Shown: in pieces, positions 8,350-17,213 of the stretch
How the letters are laid out: every line of letters starts with the position of its first letter
Numbering within the stretch: the first letter of the stretch is position 1
Assembly (NCBI GenBank): GCA_947471985.1
Contig: CANIZL010000075.1
Coordinates: 1-34,019 of the forward strand
Direction: 5' to 3'
DNA from: Verrucomicrobiota bacterium
GTDB taxonomy: Bacteria > Verrucomicrobiota > Verrucomicrobiia > Limisphaerales > UBA9464
Length of the DNA: 34,019 nt
The notes under the pieces: model-generated
Told to the model about the DNA's origin: nothing
Databases searched by the model: none
What the model saw: only the letters and a program-made list of their open reading frames with translations
Position numbers and translations under genes: made by a program

Positions 8350-11300
8350 ATGAAACCAATTCTTATCGCCGTCACCTGCTGCGGCCTCGCAGCTCTGACT
8401 TCCAAAGCATCCATCACGGATCAGTTAGTATTGCATCTTCCCTTTGATTCAAACCTGGCTGACACATCCGGGCATGCCCACGATGGCGTGGCCGTGGGCA
8501 ACATTGGCTTTGGCGCCGGACAGGTGGGCGCCGGCGGGGTGAATCTTTCCTTCAGCAAGTCGGGAACCAACTATAATTACGTGACCCTCGGGGCGCCGCC
8601 GGAACTTAATTTCGGCACCTCGACCGATTTCGCGGTGAGTTTCTGGGTCAAATTTCACGAGTTCTTCTTCGATCCGCCCTTCATCGGCAACAAGGATTGG
8701 CTCAGCGGACAAAATCAGGGCTGGATGATCGCCACCGGCACCGACGGGCGGTTGCAGTGGAATTACAGCGGGCTCCCGGGCCAGCGGAAGGACTACGACG
8801 GCCCTCCGGGCACGGTCAGTGATGGCCAGTGGCACCATGTGGTGATGACCGTGCTTCGCGCCGGTGAGGTCGTGACCTATCTCGATGGTGTCTCTGTCGA
8901 TGAACGCGATGTCGCGGCCAGCCTGAACAATGTCGACACGGCGGCCGGACTCGCGCTCAACCTCGGTCAGGATGGCACGGGCCACTACACCGATGGCAAT
9001 AGCGTGGAGATAAAGGATCTGATGATGGATGACCTCGGGATCTGGCGGCGGGTGCTGACGCCGACGGAAGTCCGGTCGATCTATGAACAGGGCAAGGCGG
9101 GAGCGAGTTTGGACACAGTGGTTTCGACGGTCGAAGCGCCCGTTCTGGTTCGACAACCGTCCGCCCAGCAGGTGGTGGCGGGCGATCCCGTTCTTTTCCG
9201 AGTCCTGCCCCATGGCACCTCTCCGTTCACGTTCCAATGGCAACGGGCCGGAGTCGATGTGCCGGGTGGTACCAACGCGCTGCTCTCCATTCCGAATGCG
9301 CAGGCCGCCCAGGCGGGAAACTACATCTGTGTCGTCAAAAACTCGGCCGGCTCCGTGACCAGCAACGAGGCGGAACTGTTCGTCGATACCACTCAGAATC
9401 CCGCGATCCGCACCCAACCTCTGTCCGCTTCCGTGGCGATCGGCAGTCGCATTTCCTTTCAAGTCGAGGCCGCGGGCGTGGCGCCCTTGAGCTATCAATG
9501 GCAGAAGGACGGCGTCGCGATTCCTGGTGCGACCGCTGCAGTGTATTCCCTTATTCGGGCGGCCAAGACCGACGCCGGGCGCTATACGGTTCAGGTCCGG
9601 AGTGGGAATGGTCGGAACACCACCAGTGCCGAGGCGGTGCTCTCCATCGTCAGCGACATCCGCCAGGGCCTCGTCACGCATCTGACCTTCGATCGTGATT
9701 TCACCGACAGTTCCGGGCGTGGCAACAATGGCGCGGCAGTGGGCAACCCGGTCCTGGTCGATGGCTTGATCGGCGGAAAGGCCCTGCGTTTCTCTCATCG
9801 GTCGGATGGTTCTGAATTTAATTTTGTCACCTTGGGCAAGGCGGCGGATTTGGAATTCAGCGTGGATGCTGACTTCTCGTTCTCCTGCTGGGTGCAATTC
9901 ACCCGGTGGCAGCGGGACCCGGTGTTTATCTCCAATAAGAGCTGGATCAACGGCGGCAATGTGGGCTACGCGCTGGCCACCGGCGGCGACGGGCGTTTTC
10001 AATGGAATTATGCGGAGCAGGTGGGTGAGCGGCGGGATTTCGATAGCGTGGGCGGGCTGGTTAGTGATGGGCGTTGGCACCACGTGGCGGTGGCCTTCCA
10101 ACGCGGCGGCGAAGCGGTGACTCTGGTCGACGGTGTCGAGATCAATCGGCAACCCCTGCCCACGACGGGCACCACCATCAGTCCAGGCTTTCCCACCCAC
10201 CTCGGTCAGGACGGAACCGGCACCTATACCGACAATGGAACTGTCAGCATTGAGGACGGAACCATGGACGATGTGGCCATCTGGCGCCGGGCCATCACGG
10301 TGGACGAAATGCGCAGCATCTATCACAAAGGCCTGATTGGAGCGAATGTGCAGGAGCGGGCGCTGGATGACGGCTTGGTGACCTATCTGCCGTTTGATGG
10401 GGATTTCTGGGATCGCTCCGGGAAGGGCCACCACGGAATTCCCGTCGGCAATCCGAGTTTCGTGAAAGGCACGCTTGGATCCGCGTTGAGTGTTTCGTCG
10501 CTGAAAGATGGGAGTTCGTTCAACTATGTCACCTTGGGCAGCCCGGCCGAGCTCAATTTCGGCCGCGACACCGACTTCACCGTCTCTTTCTGGACCCGCT
10601 TTACCAATTGGAGTGGCGACCCTTCGTTGATTGGCAACAAGGACTGGCGCAGCGGTGGCAATCAAGGTTGGATGGTGGCCACCGCAGGCAACGGCCGGTT
10701 GCAATGGAATCTGGGCGACGGTGACGCCGGCGGACGTACGCGTAAGGATTACGACGGTCCCGCCAGCACCCTGAGCGGTGGGGCCTGGCATCACGTTGTT
10801 ACGGTGTTTCAGCGTTCCTCGGATGCCCGCACGTATCTGGACGGCCAACTCGTGGATACCACCCCCATCAAGGTGGATCTCGATTCCCTCGACACCCCGG
10901 CGGGCCTGGCGGTGAACATTGGTCAGGACGGCCGTGGCGACTATACGGACAACCATGCCGTGGGGACGCGGGACCTGCAGATTGATGATCTGGCGATCTG
11001 GCGTCGCGCGCTGGACGGATCTGAAGTGACGGCCATCCGGACGCGCGGGCTCTTGGGACAGGATCTATTTGGCCGCAAGGCCACGGAGTCGACCCTGCCC
11101 AATGGAGTCGCGTCCGGCGATCCCACAACCGATTCCGTGCAACTCTGGACGCGGTCCACGGTGCCCGGGAAGGTGACCTTTGAAGTCGGAACCACCCCCG
11201 ACTTCGCCTCGGGACTGGTGCAGACGCTGACGGCGACGGTGACGAATTCCGCGGTGCCCGTGAAGCTAACGGTAACGGGCCTGGACGCCGGAATCCGTTA

Positions 11301-12966
11301 TCACTACCACGTGACGGATGCTGCGGGCAGTCAAGGTTATGGAACCTTCCGGACACTTGCTTCGCCCACCACCTCGACCGGGCTGCGTTTCGGTGTGTCC
11401 GGCGATGTCCGGGGTGAGCTGGCACCGTTTCCCGCGTTGGCCAACGCGCCGAGTCGGGCGCTCGACTTCTTCGTCAACCTCGGGGACACCATCTACGCGG
11501 ATTATCCTTCGCCGGCCGTTCCACTGGATCAGACCCACACGCTGGAGGAGTTTCGTCGCAAGCACGCCGAGGTTTATACCGCGCGGCTCGGGGCGAATCA
11601 CTTGGGCGAATTGCGCTCCACCACGGCGTTCTTCTCCATGATCGATGATCACGAAGTTGCGAACGATTTCGCCGGCGCGGCCCCGGTGGGCGCCGACGAC
11701 CGGTTCGACAAAACCGGCGTGCGGCTGAACGATTCCGAGCTGTACCGCAATGGCCTGCAGGCTTTTGATGAATTCAATCCCATCCGGCACGAGGTGTACG
11801 CCGCCCCGAGCGATGCGCGCACGGATGGCAAGCCGCGGCTGTATCGCTACCGGCAGTTTGGGCTCGATGCGGCCCTCTTTTTGCTCGACGCGCGCAGTTT
11901 TCGCGACGCCGAATTGCCAGATCCCAGCAATCCCACGGATCCGATCCAGGTGGCCACCTTTCTGGCGAAATCCTTCGACGTGAATCCGGCGACCGGCGGA
12001 CCGTTGCCCCGTCGCACGATGCTCGGCCAGACGCAGTTGGCCGCAGTAAAGGCCGATTTGCTCGCCGCGGATCAAGCCGGAGTGGCTTGGAAGTTTGTGA
12101 TGGTGCCGGAGCCGATTCAAAACCTCGGAGTGCTGGCCGCCAGCGACCGGTTTGAGGGTTATGCCGCGGAACGGAGCGAACTTCTTGGGTTCATCACCGC
12201 CAACCACATCCGCAATGTTGTTTTCGTCACCGCGGACATTCACGGCACGCTGGTGAATAATCTGACGTACCAGCTTGGACCGGGTCAGCCGCAGCTGCCG
12301 ACCAGCGCGTTTGAAATCGTTACGGGTCCGGTCGCCTTTGATGCCCCTTTTGGGCCAACGGTTCTGGATCTCGCGGCGGGAATCAATGGGCCGGGCGGAA
12401 AGACTCTGCTCGAGAATTTCCTGGCGTCGCTGGGACTGCCCAACCGGAAAGCCTTTGATAAACTGTTGACGCCGGCCCAGAAAAATACGGCGATGGCCGG
12501 ATTGATCGACGCCCAGTTGACCCCGCTGGGGTATTCTCCCTTGGGTCTGGCGGATTCCACGATTTCGGCGCAATTCAAAGTGGGCGGCCCGACGGCAATC
12601 TTTAGCTATGGTTGGACGGAGCTTGAGATCGCGCCGGGAAGTCAGCAGTTGCTGGTCACGACGTATGGCATTCCTCCCTATACCGCTGGCGACGTGAATG
12701 CGGACTTGTTGCTGCGTACCCCCCAGGTGGTCAGCCAGTTGGTCGTTGCACCGGAACTCCCTCGCCTCACTGCGATCCGCTCCGGTGGGGAGATAGTGGT
12801 CAGCTGGGACGCCTCGTTCGCCGGATTCGCGCTCGAGGCGGCTGAAGCGCTGGGCACGCCGACGCAATGGTCCGCCATTGCCAGTGCGGTCGAGGGCGAT
12901 CGGCGCGTTGCCCGCCTCCCGGTGGGATCGGGGGCGAGCCGCTTCCTGCGACTCCGACGTCCTTGA
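8350..12966 (+). CDS. Secreted multidomain LamG/Ig/PhoD-type phosphatase
   Basis: This 1538-aa protein starts at the ATG at 8350, preceded by GAGGA, a fair ribosome-binding site. Residues 1-20 are a signal peptide. Approximate domains: LamG/concanavalin-like 1 (24-250), two Ig-like domains (263-340, 350-430), LamG 2 (438-663), LamG 3 (675-900), a PhoD N-terminal domain opening with LPNGVASGDPTTDSVQLW (915-1007), and the PhoD metallophosphatase (1008-1450). The latter shows the metal-site signatures GDVRGE (about 1018), LGDTIYAD (1043), DDHE (1099) and TADIHG (1294). The last 70 residues form an Ig-like C-terminal domain ending in RFLRLRRP. PhoD enzymes are calcium/iron phosphodiesterase-phosphatases exported to release phosphate. 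The LamG and Ig modules probably bind polysaccharide or hold the enzyme at the cell surface (inference). Confidence 0.93.
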   Translation: MKPILIAVTCCGLAALTSKASITDQLVLHLPFDSNLADTSGHAHDGVAVGNIGFGAGQVGAGGVNLSFSKSGTNYNYVTLGAPPELNFGTSTDFAVSFWVKFHEFFFDPPFIGNKDWLSGQNQGWMIATGTDGRLQWNYSGLPGQRKDYDGPPGTVSDGQWHHVVMTVLRAGEVVTYLDGVSVDERDVAASLNNVDTAAGLALNLGQDGTGHYTDGNSVEIKDLMMDDLGIWRRVLTPTEVRSIYEQGKAGASLDTVVSTVEAPVLVRQPSAQQVVAGDPVLFRVLPHGTSPFTFQWQRAGVDVPGGTNALLSIPNAQAAQAGNYICVVKNSAGSVTSNEAELFVDTTQNPAIRTQPLSASVAIGSRISFQVEAAGVAPLSYQWQKDGVAIPGATAAVYSLIRAAKTDAGRYTVQVRSGNGRNTTSAEAVLSIVSDIRQGLVTHLTFDRDFTDSSGRGNNGAAVGNPVLVDGLIGGKALRFSHRSDGSEFNFVTLGKAADLEFSVDADFSFSCWVQFTRWQRDPVFISNKSWINGGNVGYALATGGDGRFQWNYAEQVGERRDFDSVGGLVSDGRWHHVAVAFQRGGEAVTLVDGVEINRQPLPTTGTTISPGFPTHLGQDGTGTYTDNGTVSIEDGTMDDVAIWRRAITVDEMRSIYHKGLIGANVQERALDDGLVTYLPFDGDFWDRSGKGHHGIPVGNPSFVKGTLGSALSVSSLKDGSSFNYVTLGSPAELNFGRDTDFTVSFWTRFTNWSGDPSLIGNKDWRSGGNQGWMVATAGNGRLQWNLGDGDAGGRTRKDYDGPASTLSGGAWHHVVTVFQRSSDARTYLDGQLVDTTPIKVDLDSLDTPAGLAVNIGQDGRGDYTDNHAVGTRDLQIDDLAIWRRALDGSEVTAIRTRGLLGQDLFGRKATESTLPNGVASGDPTTDSVQLWTRSTVPGKVTFEVGTTPDFASGLVQTLTATVTNSAVPVKLTVTGLDAGIRYHYHVTDAAGSQGYGTFRTLASPTTSTGLRFGVSGDVRGELAPFPALANAPSRALDFFVNLGDTIYADYPSPAVPLDQTHTLEEFRRKHAEVYTARLGANHLGELRSTTAFFSMIDDHEVANDFAGAAPVGADDRFDKTGVRLNDSELYRNGLQAFDEFNPIRHEVYAAPSDARTDGKPRLYRYRQFGLDAALFLLDARSFRDAELPDPSNPTDPIQVATFLAKSFDVNPATGGPLPRRTMLGQTQLAAVKADLLAADQAGVAWKFVMVPEPIQNLGVLAASDRFEGYAAERSELLGFITANHIRNVVFVTADIHGTLVNNLTYQLGPGQPQLPTSAFEIVTGPVAFDAPFGPTVLDLAAGINGPGGKTLLENFLASLGLPNRKAFDKLLTPAQKNTAMAGLIDAQLTPLGYSPLGLADSTISAQFKVGGPTAIFSYGWTELEIAPGSQQLLVTTYGIPPYTAGDVNADLLLRTPQVVSQLVVAPELPRLTAIRSGGEIVVSWDASFAGFALEAAEALGTPTQWSAIASAVEGDRRVARLPVGSGASRFLRLRRP

Positions 12967-12994
12967 AGGGTGCGTGGGCTCGCGGCGAATCCTA

Positions 12995-13000
12995 TATAAT
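12995..13000 (+). promoter_or_regulatory. Candidate -10 box (TATAAT)
   Basis: A perfect TATAAT lies 29 bp after the stop of the LamG/PhoD gene and reads into a 370-bp region without a gene on this strand. I see no good -35 at standard spacing. It could start transcription of the hairpin-rich region that follows. Confidence 0.35.
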
Positions 13001-13006
13001 CGCTGC

Positions 13007-13371
13007 GGCCCTAAACCCGTCGGCCAGGCGGAGCGAGGTGGCCGACGAGCCCGGAGGAACTTCCGGAGCGGTTCCATCGCATGCTAATGCGCCCCCGGGC
13101 CGGCCGGCGGACGCAACACAAATCGGTGATTGATCGATCACCGGAACCGGGGGCCGATAGCGGTTCCGGCCCGCCCTCACTCCGGGGAGGCCATCCGGAA
13201 AGTTCAGGGCGCAATCTGCGCTTTAGCTCCCGGAATCGTCCGGTTAGAAAGTGACGGCGATTCCACGATGCGGGCACCGTACTAAACGGGCGCCGCAAAG
13301 AGCCGGCAGGCTCCAATCGGCCGACCATTGCGCCACCCGGGGGGCCGGACGCCCATTTCTTCAGCGGGATC
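13007..13371 (+). ncRNA. Hairpin-rich non-coding region, candidate structured RNA
   Basis: This stretch between two convergent genes has no credible ORF but many perfect inverted repeats: GTCGGCCA/TGGCCGAC (13019-13026, 13039-13046), CGCAT/ATGCG (13078-13091), CGGTGAT/ATCACCG (13124-13143), GGAACCG/CGGTTCC (13143-13149, 13161-13167), GCGCA/TGCGC (13209-13221) and GAGCC/GGCTC (13300-13313). AGCGGTTCC also occurs at 13067-13075, so GGAACCG has two possible partners. It does not match RNase P, tmRNA, SRP RNA or a tRNA as I know their signatures. Expression and strand are inferred from the TATAAT upstream. In such GC-rich DNA some hairpins arise by chance. Confidence 0.35.
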
Positions 13372-13372
13372 G

Positions 13373-14350
13373 TCAAAGGCCCGGGCGATATAGCCCGGTT
13401 AACTCCGGTTGGGATTCGTCGGTACGATCGATTTGAGTACCCGGGGACGGGACCGCCTCGGAGCCTCCGGTGTGGCGAAGGCCGGGGCCAGGTAACCGCG
13501 ACCGTCGCTTTGAACGGTCCGCAGGTGCTTCATTTCCGACTTTGGCGAAATCCGCAACGGTCGCCGATACGGATTCGACCAAGGCCGGCTCCGGCGCTGG
13601 GCCCCCGTTAACCCCGCTGGTACCATCGACCCAATGAATCAACCGCATGGTGCCATCCCATTCCTCGACCAAGGCGGTGCAACTTTCCACCCAGTCACCA
13701 CTGTTTAAGTACCGAATGCCGTCGATGTCCCGGATTTCCGCCCGGTGGATATGCCCGCAGATGACCCCGTCGACCCGCTGTTGCCGGGCCAACCGCACCA
13801 TCGCCTCCTCATACTGAGTGACATATTTCACGGCCGACTTGGCCTTGAATTTGAGGTACGCCGCCACCGACCAATAGCCGAAGCCGAGGCGCCGGCCCAC
13901 TTGGTTCAATCGGTGATTCAATTCGAGGGTCCAGTTGTAGGCGGTTGATCCCAATTTCTCCAGTAACCGGTTGAACGGAACCAAACCGTCAAACTGATGA
14001 CCATGCAACACCAAATAACGCCGACCGTCCGCTCCGGTATGAATGCAACGCTCGACCAATCGCACGGATCCAAACCGCGAATCCTTAAAATGCTCCAGGA
14101 ATTCATCGTGATTCCCATACAACACGGTCACGCGTGTATCCTTGCGGCTTTTGCGGAGGATTTTTTGCAGCAGGACGTTGTACTCATCCCGCCAAAACCA
14201 ACGCCGTTTCAGCTCCCAACCATCAATGAAGTCCCCGACGATATAGAGATGTTGCGACTCATGCGTGCGGAGGAACTCGAGCAGGGACTGGACGCGGGCG
14301 TGCTTCGATCCCAGGTGCACGTCCGAAATCCAAATTGAGCGGAAGTTCAT
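13373..14350 (-). CDS. PlcP/LpxH-like metallophosphoesterase (candidate phospholipase C)
   Basis: The 325-aa protein belongs to the COG2908 metallophosphoesterases. All metal motifs are present: SDVHLG (D10, H12), GDFIDGW (D40), GNHDEF (N80, H81), HGHQFD (H116, H118) and CGHIHRAE (H200, H202). Members are annotated as UDP-2,3-diacylglucosamine pyrophosphatase (LpxH), but those resembling this one (WKR-W-like region after GDFIDGW) include PlcP, which cuts phospholipids to diacylglycerol under phosphate limitation, often beside a glycolipid glycosyltransferase. A GT4 enzyme and phospholipid genes lie within 7 kb, which favours PlcP; LpxH remains possible. The last 90 residues are a low-complexity Pro/Arg-rich tail that is not part of the enzyme. 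No membrane segment is seen. Confidence 0.85.
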   Translation of the reverse strand: MNFRSIWISDVHLGSKHARVQSLLEFLRTHESQHLYIVGDFIDGWELKRRWFWRDEYNVLLQKILRKSRKDTRVTVLYGNHDEFLEHFKDSRFGSVRLVERCIHTGADGRRYLVLHGHQFDGLVPFNRLLEKLGSTAYNWTLELNHRLNQVGRRLGFGYWSVAAYLKFKAKSAVKYVTQYEEAMVRLARQQRVDGVICGHIHRAEIRDIDGIRYLNSGDWVESCTALVEEWDGTMRLIHWVDGTSGVNGGPAPEPALVESVSATVADFAKVGNEAPADRSKRRSRLPGPGLRHTGGSEAVPSPGTQIDRTDESQPELTGLYRPGL

Positions 14351-14634
14351 TCTCTGGCCCGCACACCCGCAATCAGCAGCGGACCTCCTGCCTTTATGAA
14401 GGGCTTTGAGGCATACTCAAGGGCAATGCTATTCCGTAACGGAAATGTTGGATTGCTGACACCAAAGGCCCACCGATCCGCCTAAACCTTTACTTCTAAA
14501 GCCGGTTCGATGTTCGCCCCGAAAATCCTCGCGCGTGACTTTTACCAGGGCGATTGAATCATTGCCCAGTGTTACATTTAGGCCGTGCTCTTGACGTGCC
14601 GGCCACCGGTTGCATTGCTTTACGCGTTCAACTT

Positions 14635-14811
14635 GTGGATCGTCTTATACTGAGCCCCCTAACCCTGGCGTTTGCGTCCATCGGGCTCCTGGTGGCTCTG
14701 ATCTGCTATTTGGCGATTCTGCGGTTGGCCTCGTGCCGGCGCGGCCGCTGTCCACAGTGCGAGGTGGGAGTTTTGGGCCGGGATGGCCGTTGTTCGCTTT
14801 GTAAGTCATAA
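14635..14811 (+). CDS. Small membrane protein with a C-terminal zinc ribbon
   Basis: From a GTG at 14635 the product has 58 aa; the same frame is open back to 14554. A single hydrophobic helix (LTLAFASIGLLVALICYLAI) is followed by a basic stretch and a compact zinc-ribbon pattern, CPQC, nine residues, then CSLC, ending in KS. The precise Cys pairs make a real gene more likely than chance. No clear ribosome-binding site is visible, so the start is uncertain. Function is unknown; similar membrane zinc-ribbon miniproteins are generally uncharacterised. Confidence 0.45.
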   Translation: MDRLILSPLTLAFASIGLLVALICYLAILRLASCRRGRCPQCEVGVLGRDGRCSLCKS

Positions 14812-15141
14812 CCCGGCAGGGCTGAAATCGTAATCCTATGGGGCGAGGGTTCGCGTGAGGAACCCGAAGCCACCCGCTGATTGATCCGGTCGATTACAGG
14901 TGTCTGGTGGTGGGCGTGACGTTCTGGTAAATTCTTCGAGTTTTTATAGTCTTGGCATTCGGTATGGGGATAACAGCCAATAAGTCACGAGGAATTCCCA
15001 TCCCACATCGTGAGGTTAGCCTACCTGAAGGAATTTCATCCGGAATACTCGACGACAAATGGCGAGATCCGCCATGGTGCCGGAGCGCGCCTTCCTCATG
15101 AAGGGAAAGGCCGCCCGTTTAGTCGTCAGCCATCCGCATAA
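14812..15141. other. Intergenic region without recognised features
   Basis: About 330 bp upstream of the ATP-grasp gene. A 45-codon ATG frame near 14965 is present, but it lacks a recognisable motif and I do not call it. No clear promoter or terminator was identified. Confidence 0.4.
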
Positions 15142-16107
15142 GTGAACTCCAACGAATATCGCCTGGCCGTAACTGATGGGGCACCCGGGGAGAATGTCTC
15201 CAACGCTTCGCCCCGGGCCAATCCCTGGGTGGAGGGTGTGTCGCTGGTCGCCCGTCAATTGCAGCATCCGTTCGAGACGATTCACCTGGGGATAAAATAT
15301 GCGGTTACGATGGTGCGTCTCGCGTCCGTGAGGCCGGGGCCCGCCAGCCAAGCGACTCGACCGGCCGCCGCCCCCATACTCCAATGCTTTCCCTCATTCC
15401 CGCTGCCGTTTTACACCGTGTGGGGCATGGCGCGGGTCGGCGGCATTCAACTCAGCCGGACGGAAGGCTCGCGGGGGTTGGTGTTTTGCGATCGGACGGT
15501 TTTGCCGGCTTCGGCGATCGGTTCAGCGGATTGGATCAACGGCCGGTGCGTCGATATCCGCAAAACTTTCATCGCGCGTGTCTTTGAACAGGTTTCGGGC
15601 CAAACGCTGCTGGTAAATGCCGTCGAATACCCAGGGCCAATGGTGGAGAAATCCGAGACAAATGGGACCCACAACGGACGGGTGCTGCAGGGCCCGCTTG
15701 AGCAGGTCCGTCCCAATGTCTCTTATCAACGGCTGATCGACAACCGGATGGATGATGGTCAACACGTTGAAGACCTGCGGACGGTGATCGTGGGCGGCAG
15801 CCCGGTGTTGGTCTACCGGAAGCAGCGGACGGCGGCGCGTCGGTTCGAAAGCGGCGCCATTTCGGCCAGTATCGCGGATATCCGGGAGGTGTATTCCGCG
15901 GCCGAGGTCTCGCTCCTGAGCAGGTTTTGTCAGCGGTTGGGTCTGGACTTCGGCGAGATCGATATTTTGCGGGATAATCACGATCAACGGATCTATTGCG
16001 TCGACGTGAACACCACCCCGGCTTTGCCGCCCATTTCGCTGCCTTATTCCGAAATGCAACGGGCACTGGGGCTCATCGCCACCCAATTCCGGAATCGATA
16101 TTTCTAA
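15142..16107 (+). CDS. ATP-grasp-fold ligase-like protein
   Basis: The frame gives 321 aa from a GTG at 15142. The first 80 residues look unlike a conserved domain, so the true start may be nearer 15390, where the family-like segment LPFYTVWGMARVGG begins. The central part (KSETNGTHNGRVLQGPL and YQRLIDNR) resembles the nucleotide-binding part of ATP-grasp enzymes. The end (FGEIDILRD, then YCVDVNTTPALPP) is the typical metal-binding 'D-x-N-x-x-P' strand of that fold. ATP-grasp enzymes join a carboxylate to an amine through an acyl phosphate. The substrate is unknown. It lies upstream of and on the same strand as the PmtA-like methyltransferase, inside a lipid gene group, so an aminoacyl-lipid or head-group ligation is a fair guess only. 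Confidence 0.7.
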   Translation: MNSNEYRLAVTDGAPGENVSNASPRANPWVEGVSLVARQLQHPFETIHLGIKYAVTMVRLASVRPGPASQATRPAAAPILQCFPSFPLPFYTVWGMARVGGIQLSRTEGSRGLVFCDRTVLPASAIGSADWINGRCVDIRKTFIARVFEQVSGQTLLVNAVEYPGPMVEKSETNGTHNGRVLQGPLEQVRPNVSYQRLIDNRMDDGQHVEDLRTVIVGGSPVLVYRKQRTAARRFESGAISASIADIREVYSAAEVSLLSRFCQRLGLDFGEIDILRDNHDQRIYCVDVNTTPALPPISLPYSEMQRALGLIATQFRNRYF

Positions 16108-16486
16108 TGCGGACCCGGGGTGCCCGAGTCCGGAAGCGATCATTCATCAAGGCAAAAGCGCCAACCGGTGACCGGCGCACAACCCGCGTTCATAGATTTT
16201 CAGTCTGGTAATCTGCCGCGGTGCAATGTTTGGCGAGTTGCCCGACCGAGCACCCGTCCACGTCTAAGTTTCCATAAAGTAACCAAGCGAAGTATCCGCG
16301 GGATTTTACCGTTCACGAGATGCAACGGTCGCAATGGCTTTTGGCGGATCCGGGAATGCTTGCCCCCGGTGACACCCGTTACCTGGTGGAGGGGGGCGGT
16401 ACGGCCGGCGTCAGCCGCGAGAGGTGTCCACCGAGCCAAGCCTTCGCGCCCCCACAGCGATTCGCGGAACGAGTTGCGCCACAATT
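16108..16486. other. Intergenic region without recognised features
   Basis: About 380 bp between the ATP-grasp and methyltransferase genes, both on the plus strand. The methyltransferase frame is open back to 16424, but the upstream codons do not resemble the family. No promoter or terminator is evident. Confidence 0.4.
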
Positions 16487-17206
16487 ATGACCACGCTCCG
16501 GAATGCGGCTGTGTTCCTAAAGGAATGTGGCGGGCGATTTGAGACCACCGGTTCACTATTTCCCAGCAGTCGCTTCCTGGGACGGGCCATTACCCGCCCC
16601 CTGCTGACGCGGCCCGCCTCGCCGATTCGGGTATTGGAGTGCGGCCCGGGGACGGGGGCTTTCACCGAACTGATCGTGCCGCATCTCCGGCCGGGCGATG
16701 TGTTGGATTTGGTGGAGCTTAACCCGTCATTTGTGGCCACCCTGAAGGAGCGTATTCGCTCCGACCGCCGCTGGCGGACCGCCGTGCCCCATACGGCGAT
16801 TCATTCGCTGCCCTTGCAGGAATTCTTTCCGGCCGAGCGCTATGATTTCATCGTCTCCGGACTTCCGCACATCAACTTTCCCGCCAGCATCTTGGCCGAA
16901 ATTGTGGAGTGCTATCACCGACTCCTCAAGCCGGGGGGGCGATTGAGTTACTTTGAATACATGTATATCCGTCCGATGCGTCGCGTGGCGACCCTCGGCT
17001 TGGATGGCCCTAGAATCGATCAGGTGGATCGGCTCATGAATGGCCTGCTGGCCCAATACAAGGCGTCGCGCGAGGAAATCCTGCTGAATTTCCCGCCCGC
17101 CTGGGTGCGGCACCTGAGCCGGAATGCATCCGGCGGCCTGGCGGACGCTGTCCCACCGACGCGCTCCGCGCAGGGAACCGTCACCTATCAGCCGGCCGGG
17201 CACTGA
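16487..17206 (+). CDS. PmtA-like phospholipid N-methyltransferase (SAM-dependent)
   Basis: The product has 239 aa from the ATG at 16487. The N-terminus reads AVFLKECGGRFETTGSLFPSSRFLGRA, the amphipathic start and 'G-PSSR-LAR' motif of rhodobacterial PmtA-type phospholipid methyltransferases. Then follow the SAM-binding motif LECGPGTGAF (about 50-59), an acidic strand (VELNPSF) and the IVSGLPHINFP motif, where PmtA has the 'SGLP' signature. PmtA converts phosphatidylethanolamine to its methylated forms and phosphatidylcholine at the membrane. The stop is 7 bp from the end of the convergent phosphatidylserine decarboxylase gene, whose product makes the ethanolamine lipid. The number of methylations cannot be told. 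It resembles KsgA/RsmA rRNA methylases in the SAM motif, but the SGLP motif argues for PmtA. Confidence 0.78.
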   Translation: MTTLRNAAVFLKECGGRFETTGSLFPSSRFLGRAITRPLLTRPASPIRVLECGPGTGAFTELIVPHLRPGDVLDLVELNPSFVATLKERIRSDRRWRTAVPHTAIHSLPLQEFFPAERYDFIVSGLPHINFPASILAEIVECYHRLLKPGGRLSYFEYMYIRPMRRVATLGLDGPRIDQVDRLMNGLLAQYKASREEILLNFPPAWVRHLSRNASGGLADAVPPTRSAQGTVTYQPAGH

Positions 17207-17213
17207 TCGCGGC

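Noticed and set aside
8449..10956. 835-codon open frame on the minus strand
   Set aside because: It lies wholly antisense to the LamG/PhoD gene and has no domain; long antisense frames are common in GC-rich coding DNA.
11266..13077. 603-codon open frame on the minus strand
   Set aside because: Antisense to the PhoD domain, Arg/Gly-rich with no recognisable family.
13007..13371. RNase P RNA, tmRNA or SRP RNA
   Set aside because: None of the invariant sequence blocks of these RNAs could be found on either strand.
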